Assembly (NCBI GenBank): GCA_025980765.1
Contig: JAICXB010000032.1
Location: 1-45,977, forward strand
Reading direction: 5' to 3'
DNA: 45,977 nt
Origin: Terriglobales bacterium
GTDB taxonomy: Bacteria > Acidobacteriota > Terriglobia > Terriglobales > Acidobacteriaceae
Each line of letters opens with the position of its first letter. The first letter of the stretch is position 1. Of this stretch, positions 1 through 9,600 are shown in pieces. The notes under the pieces are model-generated. The model saw only the letters and a program-made list of their open reading frames with translations. It was not told where the DNA came from and ran no database searches. Made by a program: the position numbers and the translations under genes.

Positions 1-107
1 CAAAAGCTTTACCACGGATTGCAAGGATGTTCACGGATCACACGGATATCCCTATTGAACGGCAGCAAGAAGTAAATCCGTGCTCTGTCATCCGTGTAAA
101 GCTTTTG
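1..107. repeat. Palindromic intergenic element, family A
   Basis: The ends are a perfect inverted repeat: CAAAAGCTTTAC at 1-12 and its complement at 96-107. The inside is rich in ACGGAT/ATCCGTG pieces, also in inverted orientation. The same CAAAAGCTTT outer arm with ACACG-type inner arms recurs at 11431-11566, so this belongs to the dispersed family listed below. It may be cut by the window edge. It codes for nothing recognisable. Confidence 0.7.
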
Positions 108-115
108 TTCTTATG

Positions 116-424
116 CTATGCCGTGGCTCCTGCTGCCCTACGTTGCTGAAAGCACTCTCGGCAGAAGACTGGGCGGCCCTGCGTTGGTTTGAACGGAACC
201 GTGGTGTCTTTGCCGCAGCCGGAACAGGTTGTGCGGGTTTCGACCTTTTGATAATTCGAGGTTGGATTCGCGCCTACTGCGGCTGAGCGCTTGGTCTTGC
301 AAGGCTTGCAGCGCTTGGGCTCGTTCTTGAATTGTTTGTCGTGGAAGAAGAGTTGTTCACCGGCTGTGAACAAAAACTCCGAACCGCAGTCCACACACTT
401 TAACAGCCTGTCCTGGAATTCCAT
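116..424 (-). CDS. Zinc-ribbon protein, double CxxC pairs
   Basis: A 102-residue protein with eight cysteines in four CxxC pairs: CVDC (11-14), CKPC (39-42), CSGC (68-71) and CREC (88-91). The first two pairs frame one probable zinc ribbon and the last two frame a second. The sequence between 10 and 45 resembles the 'probable zinc-ribbon domain' proteins common in Acidobacteriota and Chloroflexota, whose function is unknown but which are expected to bind nucleic acid or protein partners. The ATG at 424 gives a start directly before the first ribbon. It lies downstream of rpsU on the same strand, but the hairpin at 599-624 separates them, so it is probably transcribed on its own. No enzyme function can be assigned. 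Confidence 0.8.
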   Translation of the reverse strand: MEFQDRLLKCVDCGSEFLFTAGEQLFFHDKQFKNEPKRCKPCKTKRSAAVGANPTSNYQKVETRTTCSGCGKDTTVPFKPTQGRPVFCRECFQQRRAAGATA

Positions 425-598
425 TGGAAAAGCCCCCGTTCTCTCCTGCGAATTACCCGGATGCTTCCCTTAACCACGTAGCAGGCGGTCGCAAGATTTG
501 TTCCCAACATCAGGTTCGGCCCTGCCGTTCCGCGAATGCCGCGGGCCGGCTTACAAACTTAGGTTTGCCATAGCAAAACTTCTTGTCCAAGATGGTGA

Positions 599-624
599 AA
601 AGGGCCGCTTTGTAGCGGCCCTTT
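599..624 (-). terminator. Rho-independent terminator of rpsU
   Basis: A perfect 11-bp stem (AAAGGGCCGCT at 599-609 with AGCGGCCCTTT at 614-624) and a 4-nt loop begins 8 nt after the rpsU stop codon. On the minus strand the stem ends in a short TTTT run. The short loop, GC-rich stem and position all fit an intrinsic terminator. Confidence 0.85.
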
Positions 625-632
625 CCGGTAAC

Positions 633-830
633 TTAGTCCTGTTCCCGGCGTACCTTTTTACGGTTTCGCTTGCGAGCTAGCGCCTCTTTCACGCGCTTCT
701 TCTCGCCAGGCTTCAGGTAAAAAGAATGCCGCTTCACTTCTTTAATGATGTCTTCTTGCTGTACCTTACGTTTGAAGCGGCGAAGAGCATTTTCCAACGG
801 CTCTCCCTCTTGCAACCTTACTTCCGCCAA
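633..830 (-). CDS. rpsU: 30S ribosomal protein S21
   Basis: A 65-residue, highly basic protein that matches bS21 along its length: a leading MAEVRLQEGEPLENALRRF block, then the KRHSFYLKPGEKKR stretch and a Lys/Arg-rich tail. bS21 joins the small subunit late, near the anti-Shine-Dalgarno end of 16S rRNA. I place the start at the TTG at 830 because family members begin at this AEVR segment and a GGGGGTG purine run lies about 6 nt upstream. A second TTG at 845 would add five residues (GVWYL) that do not look like the family. The gene stands alone, with its own terminator just downstream. Confidence 0.93.
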   Translation of the reverse strand: MAEVRLQEGEPLENALRRFKRKVQQEDIIKEVKRHSFYLKPGEKKRVKEALARKRNRKKVRREQD

Positions 831-845
831 ATACCACACCCCCAA

Positions 846-1355
846 ACTTTTCCCATTTGGACTGTGTAGTTATTGCAGCCTTCGCTGTGCAAGTCAAGCA
901 GATTCGAGCAGGAACTTTGAAAGTTGACGCTGCCATTGAAAGCCGATTGATCCGTCGCCCCCGAGACGCCTTTCCTGAGAACAGGGAAAAAAGCTGAGAT
1001 TTTTTGGCCTGCCACTTCGAAATCGTTGAATTCTGCCCAAAATTCGCGAATTTGGCCGCGAGCTGAGGAAAGGAACAGGATAGGAACAGGCAAGCTGTGA
1101 TTTTTCGCCTAAAGTCTCTGATTTACTAGTAGCTAGCAGCCAGCAGCTAGAAACTTCGTTCTATTAATTCGTTCTATTAACAGGAGACGAACAGGAAAGA
1201 TTCTGTTTTCGTTCTATTAACAGGAGACGAACAGGAAAGATTCTGTTTTCCACAGCCTCGCAAAGAAAAAGAACAGGTGAAACAGCCAAATCTCAGCATT
1301 GCTTCAAAGCTTGGCCGCCGGCTACAGCGCATGTTAGCTTAGCTGCTTCGAAACC
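846..1355. other. Intergenic region without a gene
   Basis: About 510 nt between the divergent rpsU and carbonic anhydrase genes. It must hold the promoters of both. No convincing coding frame was seen. It contains a 16-bp repeat AGCAGCCAGCAGCTAG at 1135-1150, found again at 14717-14732, and the tandem duplication at 1171-1250. Confidence 0.6.
1171..1250. repeat. Perfect 40-bp tandem duplication
   Basis: Positions 1171-1210 and 1211-1250 are identical 40-bp units beginning GTTCTATTAACAGGAGACG. A truncated copy of the unit start (CGTTCTATTAA) precedes them at 1158-1168. Each unit carries two ACAGGA/AACAGG-like words. The block lies about 100 nt upstream of the carbonic anhydrase start. Its role is unknown; recent duplication is the simplest reading. 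Confidence 0.95.
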
Positions 1356-1880
1356 ATGATCCGAGCCTATCAGGGCATTTGCCCAACCGTCCCAGAATCC
1401 TGCTATGTAGATGACTCTGCTCAGCTTATCGGCGATGTAGTATTGGGCGAGCAGGCCAGCGTATGGATGAATGCGGTGCTGCGGGGCGACGTACATTCCA
1501 TTCGAATCGGGGCATACTCGAACGTGCAGGACTGCTCTGTGCTTCACGGAATGCGCGACCGCTTCGCGGTGGACGTAGGCGAGTGGGTCACCGTCGGCCA
1601 CAGCGTGACCCTGCACGGATGCACCATCGAGGACACCTGCCTGATTGGCATGGGATCGGTCATTCTGAACAACGCACGCATCGGTCGGGGTTCGATTGTC
1701 GCCGCAGGAACCGTGGTTCCTGAGAACACAGTGATCGAGGCCAATTCGCTGGTAATGGGAGTTCCCGGGAAGGTGCGAAGAAAGCTCGCCGCGGAAGATG
1801 AGGAGATGATTCTGCAATACGCCCGCAACTACCTCGACTACACACTCAGATATTTACAAGAACGGAATCGAGCGCGATAG
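1356..1880 (+). CDS. Gamma-class carbonic anhydrase-like protein
   Basis: A 174-residue left-handed beta-helix protein of the gamma-carbonic anhydrase/YrdA/PaaY family. Hexapeptide-type turns run from about residue 15 to 135 (for example IGDVVLGEQASVW, IRIGAYSNVQD, IGMGSVILNNARIG). The three zinc-ligand histidines of the family are visible as H64 (SVLHGM), H82 (VGHS) and H87 (TLHGC). A C-terminal helix (about 145-170) is typical. Members may hydrate CO2 or act on CoA thioesters, and many lack measured activity. The protein is cytosolic and presumably trimeric, with the active site at the subunit interface. It is an isolated gene on the plus strand with no obvious functional partner; the aminotransferase follows 260 nt later. 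Confidence 0.9.
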   Translation: MIRAYQGICPTVPESCYVDDSAQLIGDVVLGEQASVWMNAVLRGDVHSIRIGAYSNVQDCSVLHGMRDRFAVDVGEWVTVGHSVTLHGCTIEDTCLIGMGSVILNNARIGRGSIVAAGTVVPENTVIEANSLVMGVPGKVRRKLAAEDEEMILQYARNYLDYTLRYLQERNRAR

Positions 1881-2140
1881 CACCGGCGCCGGACTCTGAG
1901 ATGGGCGTACCGAATTGGGCGAAGACCGCCTCTGTTTTGTGATTCCAGAGTGGCGGAAAGCTGCGATTTCAGCGGTTCATTGCCACTTCTTCGGGAACCC
2001 TGCGGTCTGCGCTAACCGGGCGCCTGTTTTCGCAGTCTTTATCCCTGGGAACTGTTGCTTTCTCCCCTGCGTACCCAACTGTGTCGGCGTTCCCTGCCAT
2101 AGAATTAAAGGTTGAGAACGGCTCACGAGAGGTCTTCAGC

Positions 2141-3322
2141 ATGCTGTCATTGAGCAACAAGGCCAGCTCCATCGCCCAGTCCGAGATTCGGATTATGTCA
2201 GTCGAATGCGACAAGGTGGGCGGGGTGAATCTGGCACAAGGCATTTGCGATACCGAGGTGCCGGAGCCGGTGCAGCGCGCGGCGATTCAGGCGATTCAAT
2301 CGCGGCAGAATTCGTACACACGCCTGGACGGCATTGCCGCACTGCGGCGCGCCATCGCGCGCAAGATGCACGAGTACAACCATCTCGACGTCGATCCCGA
2401 GCGTGAAATCGTGGTCACTGCCGGATCCACCGGCGCCTTCTACTCGGCTTGTATGGCTCTGCTTAATGCCGGCGATGAAGTCATTGTCTTCGAACCCTAT
2501 TACGGATATCACGTGAATACACTCAAGGCCCTGGACTGCACCCCGGTGTATGTGACCATGCATCCGCCGAAGTGGATTTTCAGCCAGGAGCAGTTCGCAC
2601 GCGCGATCACGCCCAGGACCCGCGCAATCGTCCTGAATTCACCTGCCAATCCTTCCGGCAAGGTCTTCAGTCGGGAGGAACTCGAATTCGTTGCCGAACT
2701 CGCCGAGCGTCACGATCTGTTCGTGATCACCGACGAGATCTACGAATATTTCCTCTATGACGGCCACGAGCACATCAGTCCGGCATCGTTGCCGGGCATG
2801 GCGGAGAGAACGATTACCATTTCGGGATTCTCCAAGGCCTACAGCATCACGGGATGGCGGATTGGATACGCCGTGTGCGACAGGCGCTGGGCACATTCCA
2901 TCGGCTATTTCCACGACCTTGCGTATATCTGCGCGCCCTCTCCGTTTCAGCATGGAGTCACCGCCGGACTCGAGGAGCTCAAGCCGGAGTTTTATTGCGA
3001 GATGGCGGCCGAGTACCGCCGCAAACGCGATTTGCTCTGCAGCACCCTCGAGCAGCTTGGCCTAAAGCCCTCCTGGCCGCAAGGCTCTTATTACGTGCTG
3101 GCCGATGCCTCGCCGCTGCCGGGGGACGACAGCAAAGCCAAGGCCATGTATCTGCTCTCACAAGCAGGAGTCGCGGCGGTCCCGGGGGAAGCCTTCTTTA
3201 GCGGCGGTGGCCGCAACCTGCTGCGCTTCTGCTACGCCAAAACCGACGCCGATTTAGAAGAAGCGTGTCGCAGGCTGAGTCGGTTGTCCATTACGCCTAA
3301 TGTGCGGCAGGCCGTGGGTTAA
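2141..3322 (+). CDS. Class I/II PLP-dependent aminotransferase
   Basis: A 393-residue fold-type I aminotransferase. The PLP-binding lysine is K232 in SGFSKAYSITGWRIGY. Also visible are the NSPANPSGK cofactor loop (166-174), D198 in VITDEIYE which contacts the pyridine nitrogen, and R240. The sequence is closest in character to the aspartate/kynurenine aminotransferase group; the amino acid substrate cannot be read from the sequence. I choose the ATG at 2141 because GAGAGG lies 8 nt upstream; an in-frame GTG at 2081 would add 20 residues without family character. The stop codon TAA (3320-3322) lies within the left arm of the palindromic element 3318-3400, and the gene converges on the fused lipid enzyme. 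Confidence 0.9.
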   Translation: MLSLSNKASSIAQSEIRIMSVECDKVGGVNLAQGICDTEVPEPVQRAAIQAIQSRQNSYTRLDGIAALRRAIARKMHEYNHLDVDPEREIVVTAGSTGAFYSACMALLNAGDEVIVFEPYYGYHVNTLKALDCTPVYVTMHPPKWIFSQEQFARAITPRTRAIVLNSPANPSGKVFSREELEFVAELAERHDLFVITDEIYEYFLYDGHEHISPASLPGMAERTITISGFSKAYSITGWRIGYAVCDRRWAHSIGYFHDLAYICAPSPFQHGVTAGLEELKPEFYCEMAAEYRRKRDLLCSTLEQLGLKPSWPQGSYYVLADASPLPGDDSKAKAMYLLSQAGVAAVPGEAFFSGGGRNLLRFCYAKTDADLEEACRRLSRLSITPNVRQAVG

Positions 3323-3400
3323 CACGAAGGACACGAAGGCTTTCGAAGGTCACGGAGCTTCGTGGACTTATGTGTTGGCCTTCGTGACCTTCGTGTTAAC
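3318..3400. repeat. Palindromic element A between convergent genes
   Basis: Inverted arms of 22 nt at 3318-3339 and 3379-3400 differ at one position; the left begins GTTAACACGAAGG and the right ends CCTTCGTGTTAAC. The aminotransferase stop codon (3320-3322, plus strand) and the ligase/acyltransferase stop codon (3368-3370, minus strand) are both inside it. RNA from either direction could fold into a long hairpin, so it may end transcription from both sides. There is no T-run, so this is inference. Confidence 0.9.
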
Positions 3401-5911
3401 TCCAAGGCTCTTCACGCGCGTCTCGAGATCGGAGGCGATATCTTCTTCCTTCATTCCTGGCGGATAGTTCACCGGCTCGCCCACGAGCACGCGAATCTCT
3501 CCGCGTTTTGCGAACCGGCGTTCCTCTTGCTTCAAAGGGAACAATCCATCGATACGCATGGGGACCACGGGAATATTGAGCTGTTGCGCGAGAATGCCGA
3601 TGCCCGCGCGAAATGGCGACATGTTTCCATCGGTTGTGCGCCGTCCTTCGGGAAACACCAGCAGGCTGTAACCCCGATCGGCCGACTCGCCTGCAAAAGC
3701 AAAGCTCTCGCGAAATCCCGATCGTTGCGGCAGGGGAAAGACGTCGAACAATGCTGTGACCAGCCAGTATGAAACCCTCTCGATCAAGCGGCGAAAGATG
3801 TTCATCTCGGGCGGAGGCATGCGCATGGCGCTGAGCATCTCGCCTTGCATGGCGATGGCCAGGCGATTGCGAAAACGCGCGGGCGTGGCAATCATCAGCA
3901 GGCCAGGATCGATGTAGGTGACGTGGTTGCTGACGAATAAGAGTGGTCCTCGAGCATCCTTCAAATGTTCTTCGCCGGAGACAGTAGGCCTCGCCATGAT
4001 CAGCGTCGCCGGCCAGGTGAGCAGATAATAAACGCCAATTCGAATCCAACGGATGGGTCCGGCTTGCGCCCAGCGCGGATAGCGATGAGCAGACCTGGGC
4101 GGCGACGACTTCGCATCCCGCAATAGCTGATCGACGTTCGCGACGGTGGTGGCCTGTCCAAACTTCGCCTCATCGAGTTCGACCTGATAGCGCTGCTCGA
4201 GGGCGGTCAGCAGCTCGACTCGATCAATGGAGCTGAGATTCAGATCATCTTCAAGATGCGCCGGCATCTTCTTTCCCGAGCGCAAGGCGGCGAGAGCTCC
4301 TTCCACCGCGCTGCGCGGCAGGCTGGGCTTTCCCTGGTGCGCGATTTGTGAGCGGGCATACGCAGCGATCAAATCCTGGCGCGGCTTTTGCGTGGAGGTG
4401 CGAGGAAAGTCGGAATCGGGCCAGAGCACCCAGCGACGAATCTGCTGATGCGTTCCTAATTGGGAGTTCGCGTTGGCGACGGCGTGCGCCGCAGCAGCCT
4501 CATCGTTGTTGTTCGTCATTACAAGAACGGCGCAAGGTTCGGCGTTGCCGCCATCCTGGATTCCGATCACCATACAATCGCGAACTGCGGCATCTGTACG
4601 CAGTGCCGTTTCCAGGTCCTCGGGATAGATGTTCATTCCCTCGGCGGTAACGATGACGTTCTTCTTTCTGCCTTTGAAATACAGATTGCCGGCTTCGTCC
4701 AGAGCGCCGAGATCGCCGGTGCGCAGCCACTCGCCTTCGCGCGCTGCCACGGGTTGTCCATTGACCCAGTAGGTTTTTGCGATGCTATCGCCGCGCACCA
4801 GGATCTCGCCCGATTCGTCGAGTTTGAGTTCGCGTCCGGGAAGGGCTTTGCCGATAGAGCCGCGGTTGAGCTTGAAAGGATGATTCAGGCTGACGAGCGA
4901 TGTAGTCTCCGTGAGCCCATAACCCTGGATGACGGCAAAACCGAGCCGTCGCCAGAACTCTTCATCATCGTGGGCAAGTGTGGCGCCACCGCTGACGATG
5001 GCCCAGAACTTCCATCCCAGGCGATTATGGATGCGGCGAAAGCGCCACCATCGCCAGGCGAAGTGCTCATTGCCGGCGCGCTCCATTTCTTCATTGAGTC
5101 TGCCTTCGCCATAGCGCTCCAGCATCTCCGATTCAATGGTTTCGCGCATTGACGACAACAGGCGCGGCACGGTGACCAGGAGAGAAACGCGTTCGCGCGA
5201 AATAGTGCGCGAAATTTCCGAGGGCTTGATCGACTCCAGAAACAAAACGGTCGCGCCGATGAGCGGAGGAATAAAGATACCCATGAACTGACCGAAAACG
5301 TGACTCAACGGGAGCAGATTCAGGAAGCGCAACGGATGAAAGAAGCGCTCGTAACGCAAGTACTTCTGGACTTCTCGTTCGATCGGCTCAAGATTCGCGA
5401 GGATATTTCCATGGGTAATGACCACGCCCTTCGGCTCTCCAGTGGTGCCGGAGGTGAAGACGATCTGCACCACGTCGTCGCGTGAGGCCGGGGCTGCGGA
5501 AATTTCTGGTGCGACCGGCAAAGCTGCAAATTGTTCGAAATGGAATGTCGAGGCCGCGCCTTTCAGAGTGTGTCCCTCCGAGCTGACCAGAAACTTGGCG
5601 CCGGACTGTGCGAAGACTCGCGCAGCAAAATCCTGCGATGCCGCAACGTCCATTGGGACCACCACTGCGCCACAAAGGAGCGTACCCCAGAATGAAGCCA
5701 GCCATTCACCGCTGTTTGCGCCCCAGAGCATGACCCGATCGCCGCGATTGATCCCGCGCTCTCGCAGAAGCGTCCCAAAACGGTGCGCGTAACCAAGCAA
5801 CTCGCCATAGCTCCAGGCCAACCTGCGATAGCCGCGATGAAAGATGCAGGCTGGATCGCGCGAATGACGAGCGAACTGATCGAGATACTCGAGGACGGAG
5901 CTGCGAGGCAC
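3368..5911 (-). CDS. Fused acyl-CoA/ACP ligase, carrier domain and PlsC
   Basis: An 847-residue three-part protein. Residues about 1-520 are an ANL adenylating domain: TSGTTGEPKG (153-162), YGLTETTS (331-338), TGDLG (398-402) and FKGRKKNVIV (412-421). Residues about 530-600 resemble a carrier domain; LNLSSIDRVELL (558-568) fits the phosphopantetheine-serine helix, with S560 or S561 as candidate. Residues about 640-847 are a PlsC-type acyltransferase with NHVTYID (662-668, the HX4D motif), FPEG (753-756) and PVVPMRIDG (781-789). The order suggests that a fatty acid is activated, held on the carrier and transferred to a lysophospholipid, as in the Aas-type salvage reaction. No clear membrane-spanning bundle is present, only hydrophobic helices around 620-640. 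The last ten or so residues (GVNTKVTKANT) are encoded by the palindromic element. Substrate is inferred. Confidence 0.88.
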   Translation of the reverse strand: MPRSSVLEYLDQFARHSRDPACIFHRGYRRLAWSYGELLGYAHRFGTLLRERGINRGDRVMLWGANSGEWLASFWGTLLCGAVVVPMDVAASQDFAARVFAQSGAKFLVSSEGHTLKGAASTFHFEQFAALPVAPEISAAPASRDDVVQIVFTSGTTGEPKGVVITHGNILANLEPIEREVQKYLRYERFFHPLRFLNLLPLSHVFGQFMGIFIPPLIGATVLFLESIKPSEISRTISRERVSLLVTVPRLLSSMRETIESEMLERYGEGRLNEEMERAGNEHFAWRWWRFRRIHNRLGWKFWAIVSGGATLAHDDEEFWRRLGFAVIQGYGLTETTSLVSLNHPFKLNRGSIGKALPGRELKLDESGEILVRGDSIAKTYWVNGQPVAAREGEWLRTGDLGALDEAGNLYFKGRKKNVIVTAEGMNIYPEDLETALRTDAAVRDCMVIGIQDGGNAEPCAVLVMTNNNDEAAAAHAVANANSQLGTHQQIRRWVLWPDSDFPRTSTQKPRQDLIAAYARSQIAHQGKPSLPRSAVEGALAALRSGKKMPAHLEDDLNLSSIDRVELLTALEQRYQVELDEAKFGQATTVANVDQLLRDAKSSPPRSAHRYPRWAQAGPIRWIRIGVYYLLTWPATLIMARPTVSGEEHLKDARGPLLFVSNHVTYIDPGLLMIATPARFRNRLAIAMQGEMLSAMRMPPPEMNIFRRLIERVSYWLVTALFDVFPLPQRSGFRESFAFAGESADRGYSLLVFPEGRRTTDGNMSPFRAGIGILAQQLNIPVVPMRIDGLFPLKQEERRFAKRGEIRVLVGEPVNYPPGMKEEDIASDLETRVKSLGVNTKVTKANT

Positions 5912-6077
5912 GCACCAGTTTTACACAGCGGTTCACGGTTTTCGTCACCTTGGCAATCGGGATCGGGCCATTGTGTCATCGGGGCATCGACAAACGATGC
6001 AGGCAAGGTTCCAATTACTCGATTTTGACAGTTACGAAATTTCCACATTCTTTCCATGCATTACTAATTATTTACCC

Positions 6078-6274
6078 CTTGAGCTGTCATCCTGAGGCCT
6101 GCGGCCGAAGGACCTCCTGCGAAACTGTCGGACACCGCGGTGGGTTGCGCGGCTCTTCAAGCACAAATCGGGTTCCCACGTCTGTGGGCCGAAGAGCCCT
6201 GCTCACCGCAGTAGCGCAGACGCATATGCAGCAGGTCCTTCGATCGCTACGCGACCTCAGGATGACAGCTCAAG
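6078..6274. repeat. Inverted-repeat element, family C
   Basis: Perfect 20-nt inverted ends (CTTGAGCTGTCATCCTGAGG at 6078-6097 and its complement at 6255-6274). Just inside, GGCCGAAGGACCTCCTGC on the left pairs partly with GCAGCAGGTCCTTCGATC on the right, giving a long imperfect fold. Coding potential is absent. The shape suggests a non-autonomous mobile or structural element; no second copy lies in this window. Confidence 0.85.
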
Positions 6275-6631
6275 GGAATGGAAACGGGAATCGGAGGAGG
6301 TAGATCAAACTGCGGACAGAGTGGGCGTCAGATCACCCGATGACCCGATGACCAGATTACCCGATCCATTCACGTCCCAAATCGGCACAGCGGAAAAGGG
6401 ACAAAACGCTGGAATTCAGTTACGACACGCAGCCAGCGTTTCCCATGGAATGTTGCGTCCATGGTGACGAAAATCCGTAATTCTGAATTGCCTGCGGCAA
6501 ACACATTCCGATTCCTGTAAGACCGGCTCCTCGTTCTGTCCCATTCTTCTTGTTTTTCAGCAGGATGCGTTTCTGGAAATGCATTTGCACTATTTGGCGC
6601 CAGCGATTCGCGCAGCGCTCGGCCCGGGGTT

Positions 6632-6646
6632 GTCCCAAGTTGGGAC
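6632..6646. promoter_or_regulatory. Inverted repeat upstream of TonB receptor
   Basis: GTCCCAA, one base, then TTGGGAC form a perfect 7-1-7 inverted repeat ending 31 nt before the receptor start codon. The size fits an operator for a dimeric repressor, or a small leader hairpin. No regulator gene is adjacent, so the role is a guess. Confidence 0.35.
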
Positions 6647-6677
6647 GAAGAAACGCACAGAGATTTTAAGGAGGCTT

Positions 6678-9600
6678 ATGCCAAATTGTCTTATCCGGCA
6701 ATGGAAGTATTCGCTGCTGGCAGTGATGGTGTTTTTGTTCGCACTGCCATTCGGCTTCAGTCAATCCACCGTCTCCACCGGAGGAATCCAGGGTACGGTG
6801 ACAGATCCCACCGGCGCAGTCGTGCCCGGCGCGAGCGTCACGATCACCAACAACGACACCGGACGAACCCTGACTCAAACCACCAGCGGCGCGGGCGCAT
6901 TCAACGTCAGCGCTCTCACTCCTGGCAATTACGCGGTGAAGGTCCAGGCTTCTGGATTTGACGCCATCGAGCAGTCGGCGGTGGTGCAGGTCGGCAACAT
7001 TACGCCGGTAAACGTGAAATTGGGCATTAAGGCCCAGGAAACCGTGAACGTAGAAGGAAACGCGGTTCACGTGGACACTGACCAGGCCACTGTGCAAGGC
7101 GTGCTCACTGCGCAACAGATCGAAAACCTGCCGGTGAATGGCCGCAACTTCCTCGACCTCGCACAGCTCGAACCGGGCGTGCAGATTCAGGACGGCACCA
7201 ATTTCGATCCCACAAAAATCGGATACTCCTCCATTTCTTTCGGCGGACGCTTTGGGCGTACCGCGCGCGTCTCCGTCGATGGCGTGGATGTCAGCGATGA
7301 AACCGTAGGCACCACCACGCAGGACATTCCTGCCAGCGCAATCCAGGAGTTTCAGATTGCGCAATCCACCCTCGATCTTTCTAACGACTTGAGCACATCA
7401 GGAACGGTGAACGTTGTCACCCGCTCTGGGACCAACACATTGCACGGAGAGGCCTTCGAACTTTTTCGCTCCAGCGATGTAGGAGCTAAGCTGCCTGCGC
7501 CTCCCGGACTGACGGCGCCGTATCAGCGCAACCAGTTTGGCGGCAATCTTGGCGGTCCGATTATCAAAGACAGGCTCTTCTTCTTCGCCGACGGCGAGCG
7601 CACTAAGCAGGAATTGTCATCGCCGGTGGCGTATCCCGATCCATTCACGAATTTCTCCGGTCACTTCAGCGCGCCATTCCACGAAGGCGAAGCGCTGGGC
7701 AAGGTGGATTACCAACTCACCAAATCTGCGCACCTGTTTTATCGCATGAGCTATTTTCAGGCGAGGACCGTCGGCACGTTCTTCTCCCAAAGTCTGCAGC
7801 CGTACGTGAACAAGAGCTACACGCGCAGTCACGTAATCGGAGCCGACTTTACAACTGGAAGCTTCAATCACAGCATTCGCTTTGACTACATGAAGTTTCA
7901 GAACAACATCGCCGACGCGGCGATCGGCAGCGGTTTGCCGCTCTCCGATTTCCCCGGCAACGGACAGTTTGTCAATATCACGCTGAACAATGGACCGGCG
8001 ACCGGGCCGAATCTGCTGGCGCCGCAAGAGACTCCGCAAAGTGATCGACAGATCAAATACGACGGAAGCCGCGTGTTTGGCAAGCACATCATCCGCTACG
8101 GTATCGGCTACAACCATATCCAGGGCGGTGGCTTTGCGAGCTTTTTCAAGCTTGCGCCGGAGATTCAGTCGAACTTCGCAGCCGCCGACATTGCAGGCGC
8201 AGCTGCAGGCCCGTTCCCGGGCGGAGCCAGCAATCCGCTGAATTATCCCGTGGAAGTTGCAATCCTGGGCAATGGTCAGGGATTCTCAACCGAGAAGCCG
8301 GCGTTCGGACTACCCGCGGGCGGACTTGGTCCCGACAATCGCCTGGGGATTTATCTGGGGGACGCCTGGAAAGTGCGCCCCAACGTGACCGTCAGCATCG
8401 GTTTGCGCTATGACCGCGACACCGGCCGTACCGATAGCGATCTGCCCGCAATTCCCGAGCTCAACAACCTGGTTCCGCAGTTTCCCAATTTGGGAGCCGC
8501 GGTGCCGGAGCAGAACCTGAATCTAGCGCCGCAGCTGGGCGTTACCTGGGATCCCTGGAGCAACGGCAAGACCGTGATTCGCGCCGGCATCGGGCTCTTC
8601 TATGAGAACGTGATCTTTAACAACGTTCTTTTCGATCGTCCGCTGCGCTTGCGAAGTGGCGCTTTCCTGCAGTTCCCGCTTGCGTGCCTATTTGGCACGC
8701 CTCAGCCGGTTCCGGTTCCGGGTGGAAACATTACCTTGCCAAACCAGGTATGCAACGAAACCATCGGCGAAGCCGGATCGGCGATTGCGGCATTCCAGCA
8801 GATGTATCAATCCCTCACCCCGTTCGATTTGAACGCGGCGAATCCCAGCTTCATAGGGACGCAGATTGCGCAGGGCGTTACGCCGGGCTCAGGTCTGTTC
8901 GGTCCTGATTACCGCACTCCACGATCCACGCAAATGAACATCGGTCTGCAGCGCGAGCTGCGGCCCGGAATGGTCGTGAGCGCTGATTTTGTGCGCAACG
9001 TTGAAACCCAAACTCCGCTGAGCATCGACCTGAATCACGAAGGCGATGTTCGATTCTTCAACAAAGCTGGTGCACTGCAGGCAATCTCAGCTACAAGTAC
9101 TGCATTCGGTTGCGGCGCGGGCAGTTCGGCAGCCAACATCAATTGCGCCATTGCCGCGGGCGCAACAATGGCCGATTTCGCCGGGAATGGTTTGGGGACG
9201 GCTGGTGACGCCGGTAGCTCTCTGAACTGTCCGCCGGGCGGTTGCGCTTTTGGCGGAGTGAATCCCCTCGCACCGGGATTACCCACTCTGATTCCGGCAG
9301 GGCGTTCGGTGTACAACGGTCTTCAGGTGAAACTGGTGCAGCAAGTCAGCAATCCGCTGCCTGCGCTAAAGGCGCTGAATCTGCAGGTTTCGTACAGCCT
9401 GTCACGATTCACGAACTGCGGCGGCACAGCGGCAGCGACCGGCATTACTCAAGGAAACTCCGATCAGGATTTTGTGATCAATGCCGTTGATAACAACAGT
9501 CCATGCGCGTTTGCAGGCCCGTCATTGCTTGACCGTCATCACCAACTGTCGTTCGGCTTCATCGCCGACCTGCCCTGGTCGTTCCGGTTGAGCACGATTT

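Larger units (their letters stand above)
5912..6677. other. Long intergenic region before the TonB receptor
   Basis: Nearly 770 nt with no convincing gene. It contains the inverted-repeat element 6078-6274, a run of GATGACCCGATGACC-like short repeats at about 6330-6365, a 9-bp stem (AAACGCTGG at 6404-6412 with CCAGCGTTT at 6433-6441), and a 7-1-7 inverted repeat at 6632-6646. It must hold divergent promoters for the lipid enzyme and the receptor, but no clear -35/-10 pair was seen. Confidence 0.6.

Noticed and set aside
818..1093. 91-residue frame upstream of rpsU, minus strand
   Set aside because: It overlaps rpsU's upstream region in another frame, has no family character, and its composition is that of intergenic sequence.
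3362..3772. 136-residue plus-strand frame within the lipid enzyme region
   Set aside because: It is antisense to the PlsC domain, whose motifs are intact.
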